A DNA stretch of 64,000 nucleotides from Massiliimalia sp050943535 (GCA_050943535.1 JBMNPJ010000003.1:62001-126000); one strand, 5' to 3'; positions 43,207-52,324 are shown, numbered from the stretch's first letter. Translations and numbers: made by a program. The notes: generated by a model not told the origin, from the sequence alone.

Positions 43207-43240
43207 GCAAAAGGCAGTCCCAAACGGGACTGCCTTTTGC
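43207..43240. terminator. Bidirectional terminator-like hairpin
   Basis: GCAAAAGGCAGTCCC and GGGACTGCCTTTTGC form a perfect 15-bp stem with loop AAAC. It follows the small membrane protein gene on the minus strand. Confidence 0.85.
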
Positions 43241-43281
43241 CGTGAGTTACCATATTTATTCTTTTGAGATCCATTAGACCA

Positions 43282-43614
43282 TTACAAAAGAAACATTTTT
43301 GCGATACCTAGTACGATAGATGCGGTTACCAATAAACGAGCAGCTAAGTATTTTTTCGGAGAATCTGCTTTTACATGAACGATAATTCCTGCAATGCTCA
43401 ATACACCGAATAACCATGCAACCATCTGAGAACCAATCCAGTTGGACGGAAGGCTAGTAGCACTTACAATAGAGATGAGCATTCCCCATGCTGCCAACAC
43501 GTAAAACAGAACTTTTTTCACCTGTTCGTTTTTTACCAGGTATAAGAATGCCAGTCCCAGTCCACTTACCACGCTGATTCCAATGAAAAATAATACTAAA
43601 ATACCAATTGCCAT
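43282..43614 (-). CDS. Small membrane protein of unknown function
   Basis: About 110 residues. Four hydrophobic segments are visible: LVLFFIGISVVSGLGLAFLYL, KKVLFYVLAAWGMLISIVSA, QMVAWLFGVLSIAGIIVHV and LLVTASIVLGIAKMFLL. It probably spans the membrane four times. The ATG at 43614 is 7 bases after GAGGA; the ATG at 43620 is too close. It stands alone, upstream of a terminator and downstream of an AT-rich stretch. No family was recognised. Confidence 0.6.
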   Translation of the reverse strand: MAIGILVLFFIGISVVSGLGLAFLYLVKNEQVKKVLFYVLAAWGMLISIVSATSLPSNWIGSQMVAWLFGVLSIAGIIVHVKADSPKKYLAARLLVTASIVLGIAKMFLL

Positions 43615-43786
43615 AATCATTTCCTCACTTTCATATTTATGAATATCGTTTCTGTGTTTTGTAAGGGGATTTTTATTTTTTATTTTTATTCCCCTTGGCT
43701 ATGTCTATAAGATACCATAAGATTCTGAAAGATTTTACTAGGCAATTCTGAAGAATTCTAAAGATTCAAAAAATTTTAATTAAGCT

Positions 43787-43827
43787 GTAAAAAAGTCTGC
43801 CGCAGAGTAAAAATTTCTGCGGCAGAC
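43787..43827 (-). terminator. Terminator of the DUF3021/LytTR unit
   Basis: GTCTGCCGCAGA (43795-43806) pairs with TCTGCGGCAGAC (43816-43827). Read on the minus strand it is followed by a run of T, which suits the DUF3021 gene. Confidence 0.85.
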
Positions 43828-43896
43828 CAGTTGTTATTTTATTGAATGCTTCCCAGATCTAGAACTGTTAAAAAATTCCTTTTAGATATCGACGGT

Positions 43897-44364
43897 TTAT
43901 TGCAGATCCTTTGTGGTACTCAGCTGAAGTTTTTGGTTCATCTGCTGGATTTTATGCTTCATAACCTGATACTGAGAAATCCAGATGATCAGGTAGATCA
44001 CCAGGAAAATTCCGAAATAAGATAGAATGCCGAAAAGGGTATGTTCCATCCAGTACATAAAGTACGCAACAGGAAACGTAGCAATGGAACAAACTGCCAG
44101 ATGGGTCACTGTCTGTCGCAGAAGACCCCAGTCCAAAGACCAGATAATACTGGCACCTGCCCACGCAGCACCGTAAAGGAGAGAACAGACAGACTGAAGG
44201 ATAACTGCGTTTAAAGGGTTTCCCAAATCCTGTTCCAGCTGGGGTACCACGGGATAATAGTTTCCGTCACCGATAAAAAGCGAAATCACAATGGCAATCA
44301 GTGTACTCAGCGTCAGTCCCAAAGGAGCGCCTATAAGGCAGCGAATTATTAATTTTTGTTTCAT
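43897..44364 (-). CDS. DUF3021 family membrane protein
   Basis: The 155-residue protein has four membrane spans (LIIRCLIGAPLGLTLSTLIAIVISLFIG, SVCSLLYGAAWAGASIIWSL, VTHLAVCSIATFPVAYFMYW, FGIFLVIYLIIWI) and a charged tail. DUF3021 proteins typically sit next to LytTR regulators, which is the case here: the LytTR gene ends 56 bases upstream. The pair is thought to link a membrane signal or transport process to gene regulation, without proven mechanism. The start follows AAAGGAACG. Confidence 0.82.
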   Translation of the reverse strand: MKQKLIIRCLIGAPLGLTLSTLIAIVISLFIGDGNYYPVVPQLEQDLGNPLNAVILQSVCSLLYGAAWAGASIIWSLDWGLLRQTVTHLAVCSIATFPVAYFMYWMEHTLFGILSYFGIFLVIYLIIWISQYQVMKHKIQQMNQKLQLSTTKDLQ

Positions 44365-44420
44365 ACCATCACGTTCCTTTCGGTTTAAACAGTTTGATAT
44401 TTGACTGGTTTTGTGTGGGA

Positions 44421-44861
44421 TTAAATCCCTAGTACCTGTTTGATTTTAGATACGTAACGTCTGGATACATAGGTAACCGTGCCGTCTGATAGGGTGACAC
44501 AAATGGTACCGGAAAAACTTAGGTCAAACTTTTCTGCCTGTTTTAAATTGATGATTTCTGAATTGGAGATGCGCACAAAGATGCGAGGGTTTAAAATTTC
44601 CTCCAATTCATATAATCGCATACGCAGCTGATAGGTTCCTTTGGCAGCTTCCGCAAAAACTTTGCCGTTAGAGGCGTAAATTCGAATCAGCTGTTCCTGT
44701 TCTAAAATTTCCAGGTTACCCTGCCGGATTCCTGTGAGCATTTGGGGAGAAGTCTGATTTAATTTTTCTAAAAGCTGTCTAATCTCATCTGTTATTTCAC
44801 TTGTATAGATTACCAGTTTGGGTTGTTTCAGATTGGAGTCAATTTGAATTTCAACCTGCAT
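44421..44861 (-). CDS. LytTR domain DNA-binding protein
   Basis: The 146-residue protein has an N-terminal region without a receiver domain and a C-terminal LytTR DNA-binding domain from about residue 50 (IYASNGKVFAEAAKGTYQLRMRLYELEEIL, FVRISNSEIINL, SFSGTICVTLSDGTVTYVSRRYV). LytTR proteins of this stand-alone type form a pair with DUF3021 proteins. ATG 44861 follows GGAGG; a GTG at 44867 is less favoured. Its operon contains the DUF3021 gene only. Confidence 0.85.
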   Translation of the reverse strand: MQVEIQIDSNLKQPKLVIYTSEITDEIRQLLEKLNQTSPQMLTGIRQGNLEILEQEQLIRIYASNGKVFAEAAKGTYQLRMRLYELEEILNPRIFVRISNSEIINLKQAEKFDLSFSGTICVTLSDGTVTYVSRRYVSKIKQVLGI

Positions 44862-44970
44862 CAGCACCGCCTCCTCTCTGGCTACAGTATAGAACAGAAA
44901 AGAAAGAAACGCAATGGATTTTCCATAGGTGGTCGGTATGAACAGCTAAGTGGTTAGATCAGGAATACGG

Positions 44971-45927
44971 TTATGGAACCATAACCGCAGAACTGCCACA
45001 ATAACGCTCATACACAGTTTTAGGCAGGACAATCTGTGCCGCTTTGGGAAGGACAGAAAAGGAAATTTCTTGGGTAGGATAACACTCCCCGTCCCGGTTG
45101 ACAATAAAGGGTCGGTTTGCCTGTATATGAATCTGTTTTCCACGGTAGTGGCTGATAAACCGGGTGTATTCTGGCGCAACTTCCTGTCCGGAAAAGTGCT
45201 GACCGTGTTTGTATTGGGATAAAAGAGAGGCGATTTTCAGCCGGGATACAGGGTGGATGGTGATTAGCTCCAAAATGCCGTCATCCAGCCGGGCGACCGG
45301 AGCGCCCTGATAACCTCCGCCGTAGAATTGCCCGTTGGCAATACAGGCCAGAAGAAATTTACCCTCTATGGTCTGTCCATCTATGGTAATGGAAAGCCGG
45401 GTACCCAAAGGTTCCAGAAGACATTTGACAATGGACAGCTCATAGGCGGCTGAACCGCCGCACAGAGGAAGCCGGCGGAACATGGGAATTTGGTATGCTA
45501 CTTTTGCGTCCAAACCAATGGAACAGATGCTGGCGGAAATCTGATGGTCGCTGGTTTCAATCAGATCAATGGGGATGCTTTCCCCCTCAAATAGATCTTC
45601 AAAATCTAAAAATTCTTCCTGTGTCCCAAAATTACGTAGAAAATCGTTTCCGCTTCCGCAGGGAATATGAGCTACCTGAGCTTGGGGAAACAGATAGGCG
45701 GCACGGAGCACTTCATTTAAGGTGCCATCTCCTCCGCAGGCATAAATTCTGGTAGGCTGACTTAAATCTGTCTGCCGGACAATTTCGGCAGCATGTCCGG
45801 GATATTGGGTAAACCGGGTTTCATAAAGGACATGGCGGTCCTGAAAAAACTGCTGCAGATAGGGCACCGCTTTTTGAGCCGCCTTTTCCTTTCCAGCTGC
45901 GGGGTTTACAATAATCAGGTGATTCAA
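44971..45927 (-). CDS. Diacylglycerol kinase family lipid kinase (YegS/DagK type)
   Basis: The 318-residue protein has the lipid kinase fold: LIIVNPAAGK at the N-terminus, YACGGDGTLNEVLRA with the GGDGT catalytic motif and IPCGSGNDFLRNFG. It phosphorylates diacylglycerol or a related lipid, which recycles diacylglycerol from lipoteichoic acid synthesis in Firmicutes. Start is TTG 45927 with AAAGGACA 7 bases upstream. It lies just after the sigma-like HTH gene on the same strand. Confidence 0.9.
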   Translation of the reverse strand: MNHLIIVNPAAGKEKAAQKAVPYLQQFFQDRHVLYETRFTQYPGHAAEIVRQTDLSQPTRIYACGGDGTLNEVLRAAYLFPQAQVAHIPCGSGNDFLRNFGTQEEFLDFEDLFEGESIPIDLIETSDHQISASICSIGLDAKVAYQIPMFRRLPLCGGSAAYELSIVKCLLEPLGTRLSITIDGQTIEGKFLLACIANGQFYGGGYQGAPVARLDDGILELITIHPVSRLKIASLLSQYKHGQHFSGQEVAPEYTRFISHYRGKQIHIQANRPFIVNRDGECYPTQEISFSVLPKAAQIVLPKTVYERYCGSSAVMVP

Positions 45928-45960
45928 TGGGATTGTCCTTTCTTTTCATAAAATTTTTTG

Positions 45961-46254
45961 TTACCGAAGTTTATAGTACTGCAGGATATTCTGCAGCCGA
46001 TGCATTCCTCGGTTCAGGGTGCGGCAGACGGTGGAACGGTTGACGCCCAGAATTTTTGCGATTTCTGCCTGACTTTTCTGTTCAAAAAAGTGAAGGATTA
46101 AAATCTGGCGCTGCCGGTCAGTCAGCTGGTCACGGAGTAAACAAAGCAGGATTTTTTTCAGTTTTTCCCGCTGCAGCCGGTTGGTGCTTTCTTCCTGGTC
46201 CGGCCCATTGGTTCCCAGCAGGTTTTCATAAAAAGAAAAAGAGGCTTTTTTCAT
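45961..46254 (-). CDS. Sigma-factor-like HTH protein
   Basis: The 97-residue protein has a region-4-like HTH: LRDQLTDRQRQILILHFFEQKSQAEIAKILGVNRSTVCRTLNRGMHRLQNIL. There is no region 2, so it is not a full sigma factor. Similar short proteins are common in Clostridia and their role is unknown; they may act as regulators. The start follows AAAGGAG. It precedes the lipid kinase gene by 33 bases. Confidence 0.75.
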   Translation of the reverse strand: MKKASFSFYENLLGTNGPDQEESTNRLQREKLKKILLCLLRDQLTDRQRQILILHFFEQKSQAEIAKILGVNRSTVCRTLNRGMHRLQNILQYYKLR

Positions 46255-46456
46255 ATAAGCAGGATGGCTCCTTTCTCAACTAAGGGAATGGCAGGGTCGA
46301 AATCTGTGACGGATTCGGAACCGTTTGACAGATTTCGGGCAATTTATTGGAAATGGATTGGTAAAATTGATGCCAATACGGAAAATATTCCCAATAGAAT
46401 TTGTTTTATTGTATCACAGGACTCACTCTTTTTCAAGATAACGATTCCTGGAAACA

Positions 46457-46485
46457 TTGACAAAACTTTTCTGTTTCGGTATGAT
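46457..46485 (+). promoter_or_regulatory. Promoter of ilvB-ilvN
   Basis: TTGACA (46457-46462) and TATGAT (46480-46485) are 17 bases apart, 55 bases before the ilvB start. Confidence 0.75.
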
Positions 46486-46500
46486 AATATTATCTGTATC

Positions 46501-46520
46501 CTTTGAACACAAGTTCAAAG
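46501..46520 (+). other. Hairpin before the ilvB ribosome site
   Basis: CTTTGAAC-ACAA-GTTCAAAG is a perfect 8-bp stem placed six bases before the ribosome site at 46527. It may protect the mRNA end or modulate initiation. Confidence 0.5.
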
Positions 46521-46540
46521 GGATGAGGGAGGAAATGAGT

Positions 46541-48226
46541 ATGAATTTAACAGGGGCGCAGATCGTCATGGAGTGCCTTTTGGAACAAGGTGTAGATACT
46601 GTGTTCGGTTATCCAGGCGGTTCTGTTTTGAATTTGTATGATGCTCTGTACGAGTATGAGGGGAAAATCCGTCATGTATTGACGGCTCATGAACAGGGTG
46701 CGGCGCATGCAGCGGATGGCTATGCTCGTTCCAGCGGCAAAACTGGGGTGGTTTTTGCAACATCTGGACCGGGGGCAACCAATCTGGTAACAGGGATTGC
46801 CACTGCTTATATGGATTCTGTTCCTATGGTAGCTATTACAGGGAATGTATCTTTGGGACTGCTGGGATTGGACAGCTTTCAGGAAGTGGATATCACTGGG
46901 GTTACCATGCCGATTACCAAGCACAACTTTATTGTAAAGGATATTGCCAAACTGGCTGACACAATCCGTCGGGCTTTTTCCATTGCACAAAGCGGACGTC
47001 CCGGACCGGTGTTGATTGATATTCCAAAAGATATTACAGCGCAGGAATATCCTTATGAACGCAAAGAAATTAAAAAACCGGATAATTATGCTGGTTCTGT
47101 TACAGGAGATGATCTGTGCGTAGCATTGGATTATCTGGAACATTCCAGCAAACCGTTTGTATATACTGGGGGCGGGGTGATTTCTTCCGGCGCCAGCGAA
47201 GCGGTAAAAACATTTGTAGAACGGATTGATGCTCCAGTAGCTTCTTCTTTGATGGGGCAGGGCGGATTTGACAATTCTGATCCCCGTTATATGGGCATGC
47301 TGGGAATGCACGGGACTGTCACCGCAGCAAAAGCAGTCACAGACTGCGATTTGTTTATCGGAATTGGTACCCGTTTCAGCGACCGGGTAATCTGTGATGT
47401 AAAATCTTTTGCGCCAAACGCTAAGATTCTGCAGATTGATATTGACCCGGCAGAAGTCAATAAAAATATTAAAGTGGACTATCAGCTGATTGGTGACGTG
47501 CGTTTTATTCTGGATCAGCTCAATGCCGCTGCAAAACAGAAAGAAAATAAAGAATGGATGGATCAGATTGCCGCCTGGAAACAGGAATATCCACTCCATA
47601 TGGAAGAAAAATACGATGAAATGGTAACCCCTCAGTACGTTCTGGAAACACTTCATGAACTGACACAGGGACAGGCAATTATCACCACTGATGTAGGACA
47701 GCACCAGATGTGGGCAGCTCAGTTCTACGACTTCCACTATCCTCGTCAGTTTATTTCTTCCGGCGGATTGGGAACCATGGGATATGGTTTGGGTGCTGCT
47801 TTGGGTGCTCAGATTGCAAATCCTGACAAACAGGTGGTCAATGTAGCCGGCGACGGAAGTTTCCACATGAACTGCAACGAACTGGTTACTGCATATAAAT
47901 ATCAGGTTCCTATGATTGAACTTTTATTTAACAACAGCGTTTTGGGAATGGTACGTCAGTGGCAGCGTCTGTTCTATGGCAAGCGGTTTTCTCAGACTAC
48001 ATTGGATCGGGGAACCGATTATGTGAAATTGGCAGAAGCATACCATATTCAGGGATACCAGATTACCAAAAAGTCACAGGTAAGACCTGTTTTAGAGCAG
48101 GCATTGGCTCAAAAGGCACCGGTACTGATTGAATGCGTCATTGACCGGGATATTAACGTACTGCCTATGATTCCGGCAGGCGGCGCCATCAACAAACCAA
48201 TTTTGGATATCCAGATTGATGAGTGA
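46541..48226 (+). CDS. ilvB: Acetolactate synthase, large subunit
   Basis: The 561-residue ThDP enzyme condenses pyruvate to acetolactate (valine, leucine) or with 2-ketobutyrate (isoleucine). VFGYPGGSVLNLYDAL, LTAHEQGAAHAADGYARSS (catalytic Glu), and GDGSFHMNCNEL with the ThDP/magnesium-binding Asp-Gly-Asn segment are family motifs. FAD-binding domain and C-terminal PP domain are intact. ATG 46541 follows GGGAGGAA at 6 bases; ATG 46535 is too close. It is followed by ilvN 19 bases later. Confidence 0.95.
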   Translation: MNLTGAQIVMECLLEQGVDTVFGYPGGSVLNLYDALYEYEGKIRHVLTAHEQGAAHAADGYARSSGKTGVVFATSGPGATNLVTGIATAYMDSVPMVAITGNVSLGLLGLDSFQEVDITGVTMPITKHNFIVKDIAKLADTIRRAFSIAQSGRPGPVLIDIPKDITAQEYPYERKEIKKPDNYAGSVTGDDLCVALDYLEHSSKPFVYTGGGVISSGASEAVKTFVERIDAPVASSLMGQGGFDNSDPRYMGMLGMHGTVTAAKAVTDCDLFIGIGTRFSDRVICDVKSFAPNAKILQIDIDPAEVNKNIKVDYQLIGDVRFILDQLNAAAKQKENKEWMDQIAAWKQEYPLHMEEKYDEMVTPQYVLETLHELTQGQAIITTDVGQHQMWAAQFYDFHYPRQFISSGGLGTMGYGLGAALGAQIANPDKQVVNVAGDGSFHMNCNELVTAYKYQVPMIELLFNNSVLGMVRQWQRLFYGKRFSQTTLDRGTDYVKLAEAYHIQGYQITKKSQVRPVLEQALAQKAPVLIECVIDRDINVLPMIPAGGAINKPILDIQIDE

Positions 48227-48245
48227 GAAAGAGGGGGAACGATCC

Positions 48246-48728
48246 ATGGAAACAAAAACACATGTACTGTCCATCCTGATGGATAATGAACCCGGCGTTT
48301 TGCTTCGGGTTGCAGGGTTGTTCAGCCGTCGGGGCTATAACGTAGAGAGTATTTCTGCTGCGGAAACAGAAGACCCCAAAGTATTCCGCATGACCATTGT
48401 CACTTCCGGGGACGAAGCAACCTTGGAACAGATTGACAAACAGCTGTCCAAGCTGGTAGACGTGCGGGAAGTGAAGCTGCTTACCGGCGAAAACTCTGTC
48501 AGACGTCAGCATGTTTTGATTCAGGCTGGAAACAATGAGGAAAACCGGGCTTCTTTGATTCAGGTTGCCAACTTGTTTCATGCCAACATTGTCAGTGTCA
48601 GCGAACATTCTCTGATTTTGGAACTGACTGGGAAACCTCCCAAAATTGACGCTTTTATCCGTTTGATCGAACCTTTTGGTATTTTGAAGATGGTTCGTTC
48701 TGGCTTAAGTGCATTGGAACGGGAGTAA
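48246..48728 (+). CDS. ilvN: Acetolactate synthase, small (regulatory) subunit
   Basis: 160 residues with an N-terminal ACT domain (LSILMDNEPGVLLRVAGLFSRRGYNVESIS) that binds valine for feedback control, and a C-terminal ACT-like domain. Length matches the IlvH/IlvN family. ATG 48246 follows GGGGGAA. It is the second gene of the ilvBN pair and its transcript ends at the hairpin at 48744. Confidence 0.95.
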   Translation: METKTHVLSILMDNEPGVLLRVAGLFSRRGYNVESISAAETEDPKVFRMTIVTSGDEATLEQIDKQLSKLVDVREVKLLTGENSVRRQHVLIQAGNNEENRASLIQVANLFHANIVSVSEHSLILELTGKPPKIDAFIRLIEPFGILKMVRSGLSALERE

Positions 48729-48743
48729 TTTTGCAATATTTTT

Positions 48744-48773
48744 CGGCGCATCCCAAAAGATGCGCCGTTTTTG
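48744..48773 (+). terminator. Terminator of ilvBN
   Basis: CGGCGCATC and GATGCGCCG form a 9-bp GC-rich stem with loop CCAAAA, followed by five T. Confidence 0.9.
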
Positions 48774-48805
48774 CGGTTTAAGGAAGATAGAAAGGAATAT
48801 CCGAA

Positions 48806-49579
48806 ATGGGAATCAAAATTTTATTTATTGGAGATGTGGTCAGTCAGCCTGGATGTGATTTTGTCCGAAAAAAACTGCCTGCCTTTAAACGGGAAAAACA
48901 GATTGATGTGGTTATTGCCAACGGGGAAAATTCCGCAGTGGGCAATGGAATGCTGCCCCATTCCGCTGATTTTTTGCTGGATAGTGGGGTAGATGTGATT
49001 ACCAGCGGAAACCATGTATTCCGCCGTCGGGAGATTTATGATTATCTGGAAGAGCATCCTCAGGTGATTCGTCCTGCCAACTACCCTGATTCCTGCCCTG
49101 GAAAAGGATACTACCTTTATGACGGCGGCAGCTTTCAGCTGTGTGTAATCAATCTGATGGGAACGGTATTTCTGGATTCTTTGGAGAGTCCGTTTGTTAC
49201 CATAGAGCGGATTTTAAAAGAGGCGGGAACCCGGTGCTGTTTTGTGGATTTTCACGCAGAAGCCACCGGAGAAAAAAAGGCGTTGGCATATTATTTGGAT
49301 GGCAGAGTATCCTGTTTTGCGGGAACCCATACCCATGTGCAGACAGCTGATGAACAGATTCTTCCTCAGGGTACCGGATATATTACAGATGCTGGAATGA
49401 CAGGACCCATTGATTCTGTATTGGGTGTAAATCCCCAAAATATTATCGAACGGTATCTGACCTGTATGCCAGTTCGCTTTGAAGTTTTGGATTCTCCCTG
49501 CAAAATGGACGCCGTATTGTTTGAAGTAGATCCAAAAACCGGAAAATGCGGCAAAATTGAGCGGGTCTGTTTGGTTTGA
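48806..49579 (+). CDS. ymdB: YmdB family metallophosphoesterase
   Basis: The 257-residue protein matches the TIGR00282/YmdB family of 2',3'-cyclic nucleotide phosphodiesterases, which in Bacillus affects sporulation, motility and biofilm choice. Metal-binding motifs are LFIGDVVSQPG, VIANGENSAVG, TSGNHVFRRRE (usual GNH) and GTHTHVQTADEQ. It is followed by spoVS, as in Bacillus (rny-ymdB-spoVS), but rny is not adjacent here. Start follows AGAAAGGA. Confidence 0.93.
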   Translation: MGIKILFIGDVVSQPGCDFVRKKLPAFKREKQIDVVIANGENSAVGNGMLPHSADFLLDSGVDVITSGNHVFRRREIYDYLEEHPQVIRPANYPDSCPGKGYYLYDGGSFQLCVINLMGTVFLDSLESPFVTIERILKEAGTRCCFVDFHAEATGEKKALAYYLDGRVSCFAGTHTHVQTADEQILPQGTGYITDAGMTGPIDSVLGVNPQNIIERYLTCMPVRFEVLDSPCKMDAVLFEVDPKTGKCGKIERVCLV

Positions 49580-49603
49580 TTGCACAAATATAATAAAATT
49601 TTC

Positions 49604-49632
49604 TTGAAAAGTTCTAAGTTTTAGTGTATAAT
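49604..49632 (+). promoter_or_regulatory. Promoter of spoVS
   Basis: TTGAAA (49604-49609) and TATAAT (49627-49632) are 17 bases apart, about 95 bases before the start. Confidence 0.7.
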
Positions 49633-49727
49633 GTGAAGAAAGAAACGTGTTCTACACGATGATACAGCATACGTCGTAAAACACAACTTGGCAAATATGA
49701 ACTAGAATTGATTGGGAGGATTTTGTA

Positions 49728-49988
49728 ATGGATATTCTAAAAGTTTCAGCGAATTCTAGGCCGACATCTGTAGCAGGTGCAATTGCAGGAGTGATTCGAG
49801 AAAAGGGCAGTGTAGAAATCCAGGCAGTAGGTGCTGGGGCAGCAAACCAGGCAATTAAATCCATTGCCGTTGCCAGAGGATACATGGCACCGTCCGGAGT
49901 GGAACTGATTTGTATTCCCGCTTTTGCCAATATTGAAATTGACGGAACGGAGCGGACTGCGATCAAACTGATTGTGGAACCAAGATAA
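49728..49988 (+). CDS. spoVS: Stage V sporulation protein S
   Basis: The 86-residue protein is nearly invariant in spore formers. MDILKVSANSRPTSVAGAIAG and SGVELICIPAFANIEIDG match SpoVS, which resembles Alba and may bind nucleic acid and affect septation and spore coat assembly. Its presence along with spoVT supports an endospore-forming lineage. It has its own promoter and a terminator. Confidence 0.95.
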   Translation: MDILKVSANSRPTSVAGAIAGVIREKGSVEIQAVGAGAANQAIKSIAVARGYMAPSGVELICIPAFANIEIDGTERTAIKLIVEPR

Positions 49989-50006
49989 GTTATTTGACAA
50001 ACCGGG

Positions 50007-50045
50007 GCGCCGCAAAAACTGGTTTGCGGCGCTTCTCTTTCTTTT
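50007..50045 (+). terminator. Terminator of spoVS
   Basis: GCGCCGCAAA (50007-50016) and TTTGCGGCGC (50023-50032) form a 10-bp stem, followed by a T/C-rich tract. Confidence 0.85.
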
Positions 50046-50281
50046 TGCGAGCCATGGGGTGTGGCTCGCATTTATGCATTTTGGAGTAAAAAAGATCTGT
50101 AAAGAAACCATCAGGCGCTGAATGCAGTATGATAAAAAGATGGTTCTATTTGTGAACAGATATAAAATATTACAGGGAAATGCTTTTCTTTCGTGAAAAT
50201 TTCGTGTATAATAAATTTAATATACCGCTGTTGTAATACAAAGCGGTTTTTTATGTTGCAGTCGCTGAAGGAGGAATTGAG

Positions 50282-50635
50282 ATGATTCGTTACGAAAACC
50301 ATCTGGGCGTCATTGATGTGTCCCATGATTTCTTTGTGAATTTGGTAGGCAGCACTGTGGTCAATTGCTTTGGTGTAGCTGGTATGGCTGCGACAAACGA
50401 GCAAAAAGGACTTTTGGGATTTTTGCGGAAAAACGACGGATTGGACCGCGGAGTAAAAGTTCGTGTAAAAGATGATGCGCTGACCATTGAACTGCATATC
50501 ATTGTTACCTATGGCACGAATATTTCTGCAATTGTCAAAAGTATTATGAATAAGGTGACCTATTACGTGGAAGAAATCACAGGATTCCGTGTGGAACGGG
50601 TTCATGTCTTTGTGGACGGAATGAAGAGCGAATAA
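50282..50635 (+). CDS. yloU: Asp23/Gls24 family envelope stress protein (YloU)
   Basis: The 117-residue protein has the Asp23/Gls24 fold. Segments NCFGVAGMA and LHIIVTYGTNISAIVKSIMNKVTYYVEEITG are typical. It may help fatty acid or membrane homeostasis. It precedes the yloV (fakA-like) gene, the order seen in Bacillus. Start follows AAGGAGGAA. A TATAAT at 50207-50212 may be its -10 box. Confidence 0.9.
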   Translation: MIRYENHLGVIDVSHDFFVNLVGSTVVNCFGVAGMAATNEQKGLLGFLRKNDGLDRGVKVRVKDDALTIELHIIVTYGTNISAIVKSIMNKVTYYVEEITGFRVERVHVFVDGMKSE

Positions 50636-50665
50636 TAGGTACTGGAAAAAGAGGAGTGAGGAATT

Positions 50666-52309
50666 GTGATAAGCGGTAAGCTGTTGTCACAAGCGATTAT
50701 ATCCGGCGCCAATCATATTTCCAATCAGAAACAAGCGGTGGATGAACTGAACGTGTTCCCAGTTCCGGACGGGGATACAGGAACCAATATGTCAATGACC
50801 ATTAATGCCGGCAAACGGGAACTGGAAGCGTTGGGCGATGAACCAGTCAGCCGAGTTGCGGATGTGTGCGCATCTGCACTTTTGCGGGGTGCCAGAGGAA
50901 ACTCCGGTGTTATTTTATCTTTGCTGTTCCGTGGATTTTCCAAAGGATTAAAGGGAAAAGAAGAAGCCGATGCTCAGGATTTGGCAGATGCTTTGTCCAT
51001 TGGTGTGGAAAATGCTTATAAAGCGGTAATGAATCCTACAGAAGGAACCATTTTGACCGTATCTAGAATGGCTGCAGAAAAAGCGGCAGAAGCAGCAAGA
51101 CAAACCAATGACCCGGTAGTGGTATTTGAGGAAATTGTAGAAGCGGCAAAAGATGCTTTGGCACAGACACCAGAAATGCTTCCGGTACTAAAAAAGGCAG
51201 GCGTTGTAGACGCAGGCGGCCGGGGATTTGTAGTGATTTTGGAAGGGATGCTGTCTGTTCTGCGGGATGGTCACATGATCGATGCCAAGGAACCGGGAGC
51301 TGCCAAAGCAGCTGTTACGGTGAATCCGTTTGCAGAATATGATACAGAAATTAAATTCTTTTACTGTACCGAATTTTTGGTACAGAAAAAGAAAGATGCC
51401 AATGATGCGTTAAAACTGCGGGCTTATTTGGAAACCATTGGGGACTGTGTGGTTGTGGTGGATGACGATTCTATTATTAAGGTTCATGTACACACCAATC
51501 ACCCAGGGCTTGCTATGGAAGAAGGGCTCAAATTCGGGATCCTGATGAACATGAAAGTAGAAAACATGCAGGAACAGTATGCCGCCCGTCAGCATGAAGC
51601 AGAACAGAGCAAGACCAATGTGGAATATGTTAAGGTAGACCCGGATGTAGAATATGGCTTTGTAGCAGTAGCTGCTGGAGAAGGGTTAAAAGCCCTGTTT
51701 ACAGATTTGGGTGTTAACCAGGTGGTTAGCGGCGGACAGACCATGAATCCAAGTACCGATGATATTCTGCATGCGATTCAGGCTACTCCGGCAAAGACAG
51801 TTTTTGTTTTGCCCAACAATAAAAATATTATTATGGCTGCCGAACAGGCAGTAAAATTGGCGGATCGCCGGGTATGTGTTCTCCAGACCCGCACCATTCC
51901 TCAGGGATTGTCCGCAATGCTGGCATTTGATCCGGAAGCCAGCTTTTCCGATAACCGAGTGAATATGACCAAAGCCTTTGACCGGGTACAGACTGGTCAG
52001 GTGACCTTTGCTGCCCGTGATTCTGATTATGACGGACATGATATTAAGCAAGGGGAAATCCTGGCGCTGGACAACGGCAAACTGAGTTTTGTGGAACGTG
52101 ATATTACTAAGGCAGCTTATAAACTGACCAAAAACCTGATCCGCAAGTCAGACGGCAACTTTGTCACCATTATTTACGGCAGTGACGTAACCGATGATCA
52201 GGCAGAAGAACTTTATGGTCAGCTTTCCGGAAAATACGGTGCTGATTATGAAATTAATCTGGTCAGCGGCGGTCAGCCGGTATATTATTACATTATTTCT
52301 GTAGAATAA
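50666..52309 (+). CDS. DAK2 domain fatty acid kinase catalytic subunit (YloV/FakA-like)
   Basis: 547 residues. The N-terminal DhaL/DAK2 domain has NVFPVPDGDTGTNMSMTI, the ATP/Mg-binding motif of FakA, and RGARGNSGVILSLLFRG. The middle and C-terminal domains match FakA/YloV (KVHVHTNHPGLAMEEGLKFG, DVVEYGFVAVAAGEGLKALF type). FakA phosphorylates fatty acids bound by a FakB (DegV) partner for incorporation into phospholipids. GTG 50666 follows GAGGAA. Neighbours yloU and recG match the Bacillus order. No FakB partner is in the window. Confidence 0.92.
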   Translation: MISGKLLSQAIISGANHISNQKQAVDELNVFPVPDGDTGTNMSMTINAGKRELEALGDEPVSRVADVCASALLRGARGNSGVILSLLFRGFSKGLKGKEEADAQDLADALSIGVENAYKAVMNPTEGTILTVSRMAAEKAAEAARQTNDPVVVFEEIVEAAKDALAQTPEMLPVLKKAGVVDAGGRGFVVILEGMLSVLRDGHMIDAKEPGAAKAAVTVNPFAEYDTEIKFFYCTEFLVQKKKDANDALKLRAYLETIGDCVVVVDDDSIIKVHVHTNHPGLAMEEGLKFGILMNMKVENMQEQYAARQHEAEQSKTNVEYVKVDPDVEYGFVAVAAGEGLKALFTDLGVNQVVSGGQTMNPSTDDILHAIQATPAKTVFVLPNNKNIIMAAEQAVKLADRRVCVLQTRTIPQGLSAMLAFDPEASFSDNRVNMTKAFDRVQTGQVTFAARDSDYDGHDIKQGEILALDNGKLSFVERDITKAAYKLTKNLIRKSDGNFVTIIYGSDVTDDQAEELYGQLSGKYGADYEINLVSGGQPVYYYIISVE

Positions 52310-52324
52310 TTGGATTTTTCTTTG

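Noticed and set aside
46547..47866. Long minus-strand open frame over ilvB
   Set aside because: Same reason: antisense to a conserved enzyme, with Cys/His/Phe-rich translation and no ribosome site.
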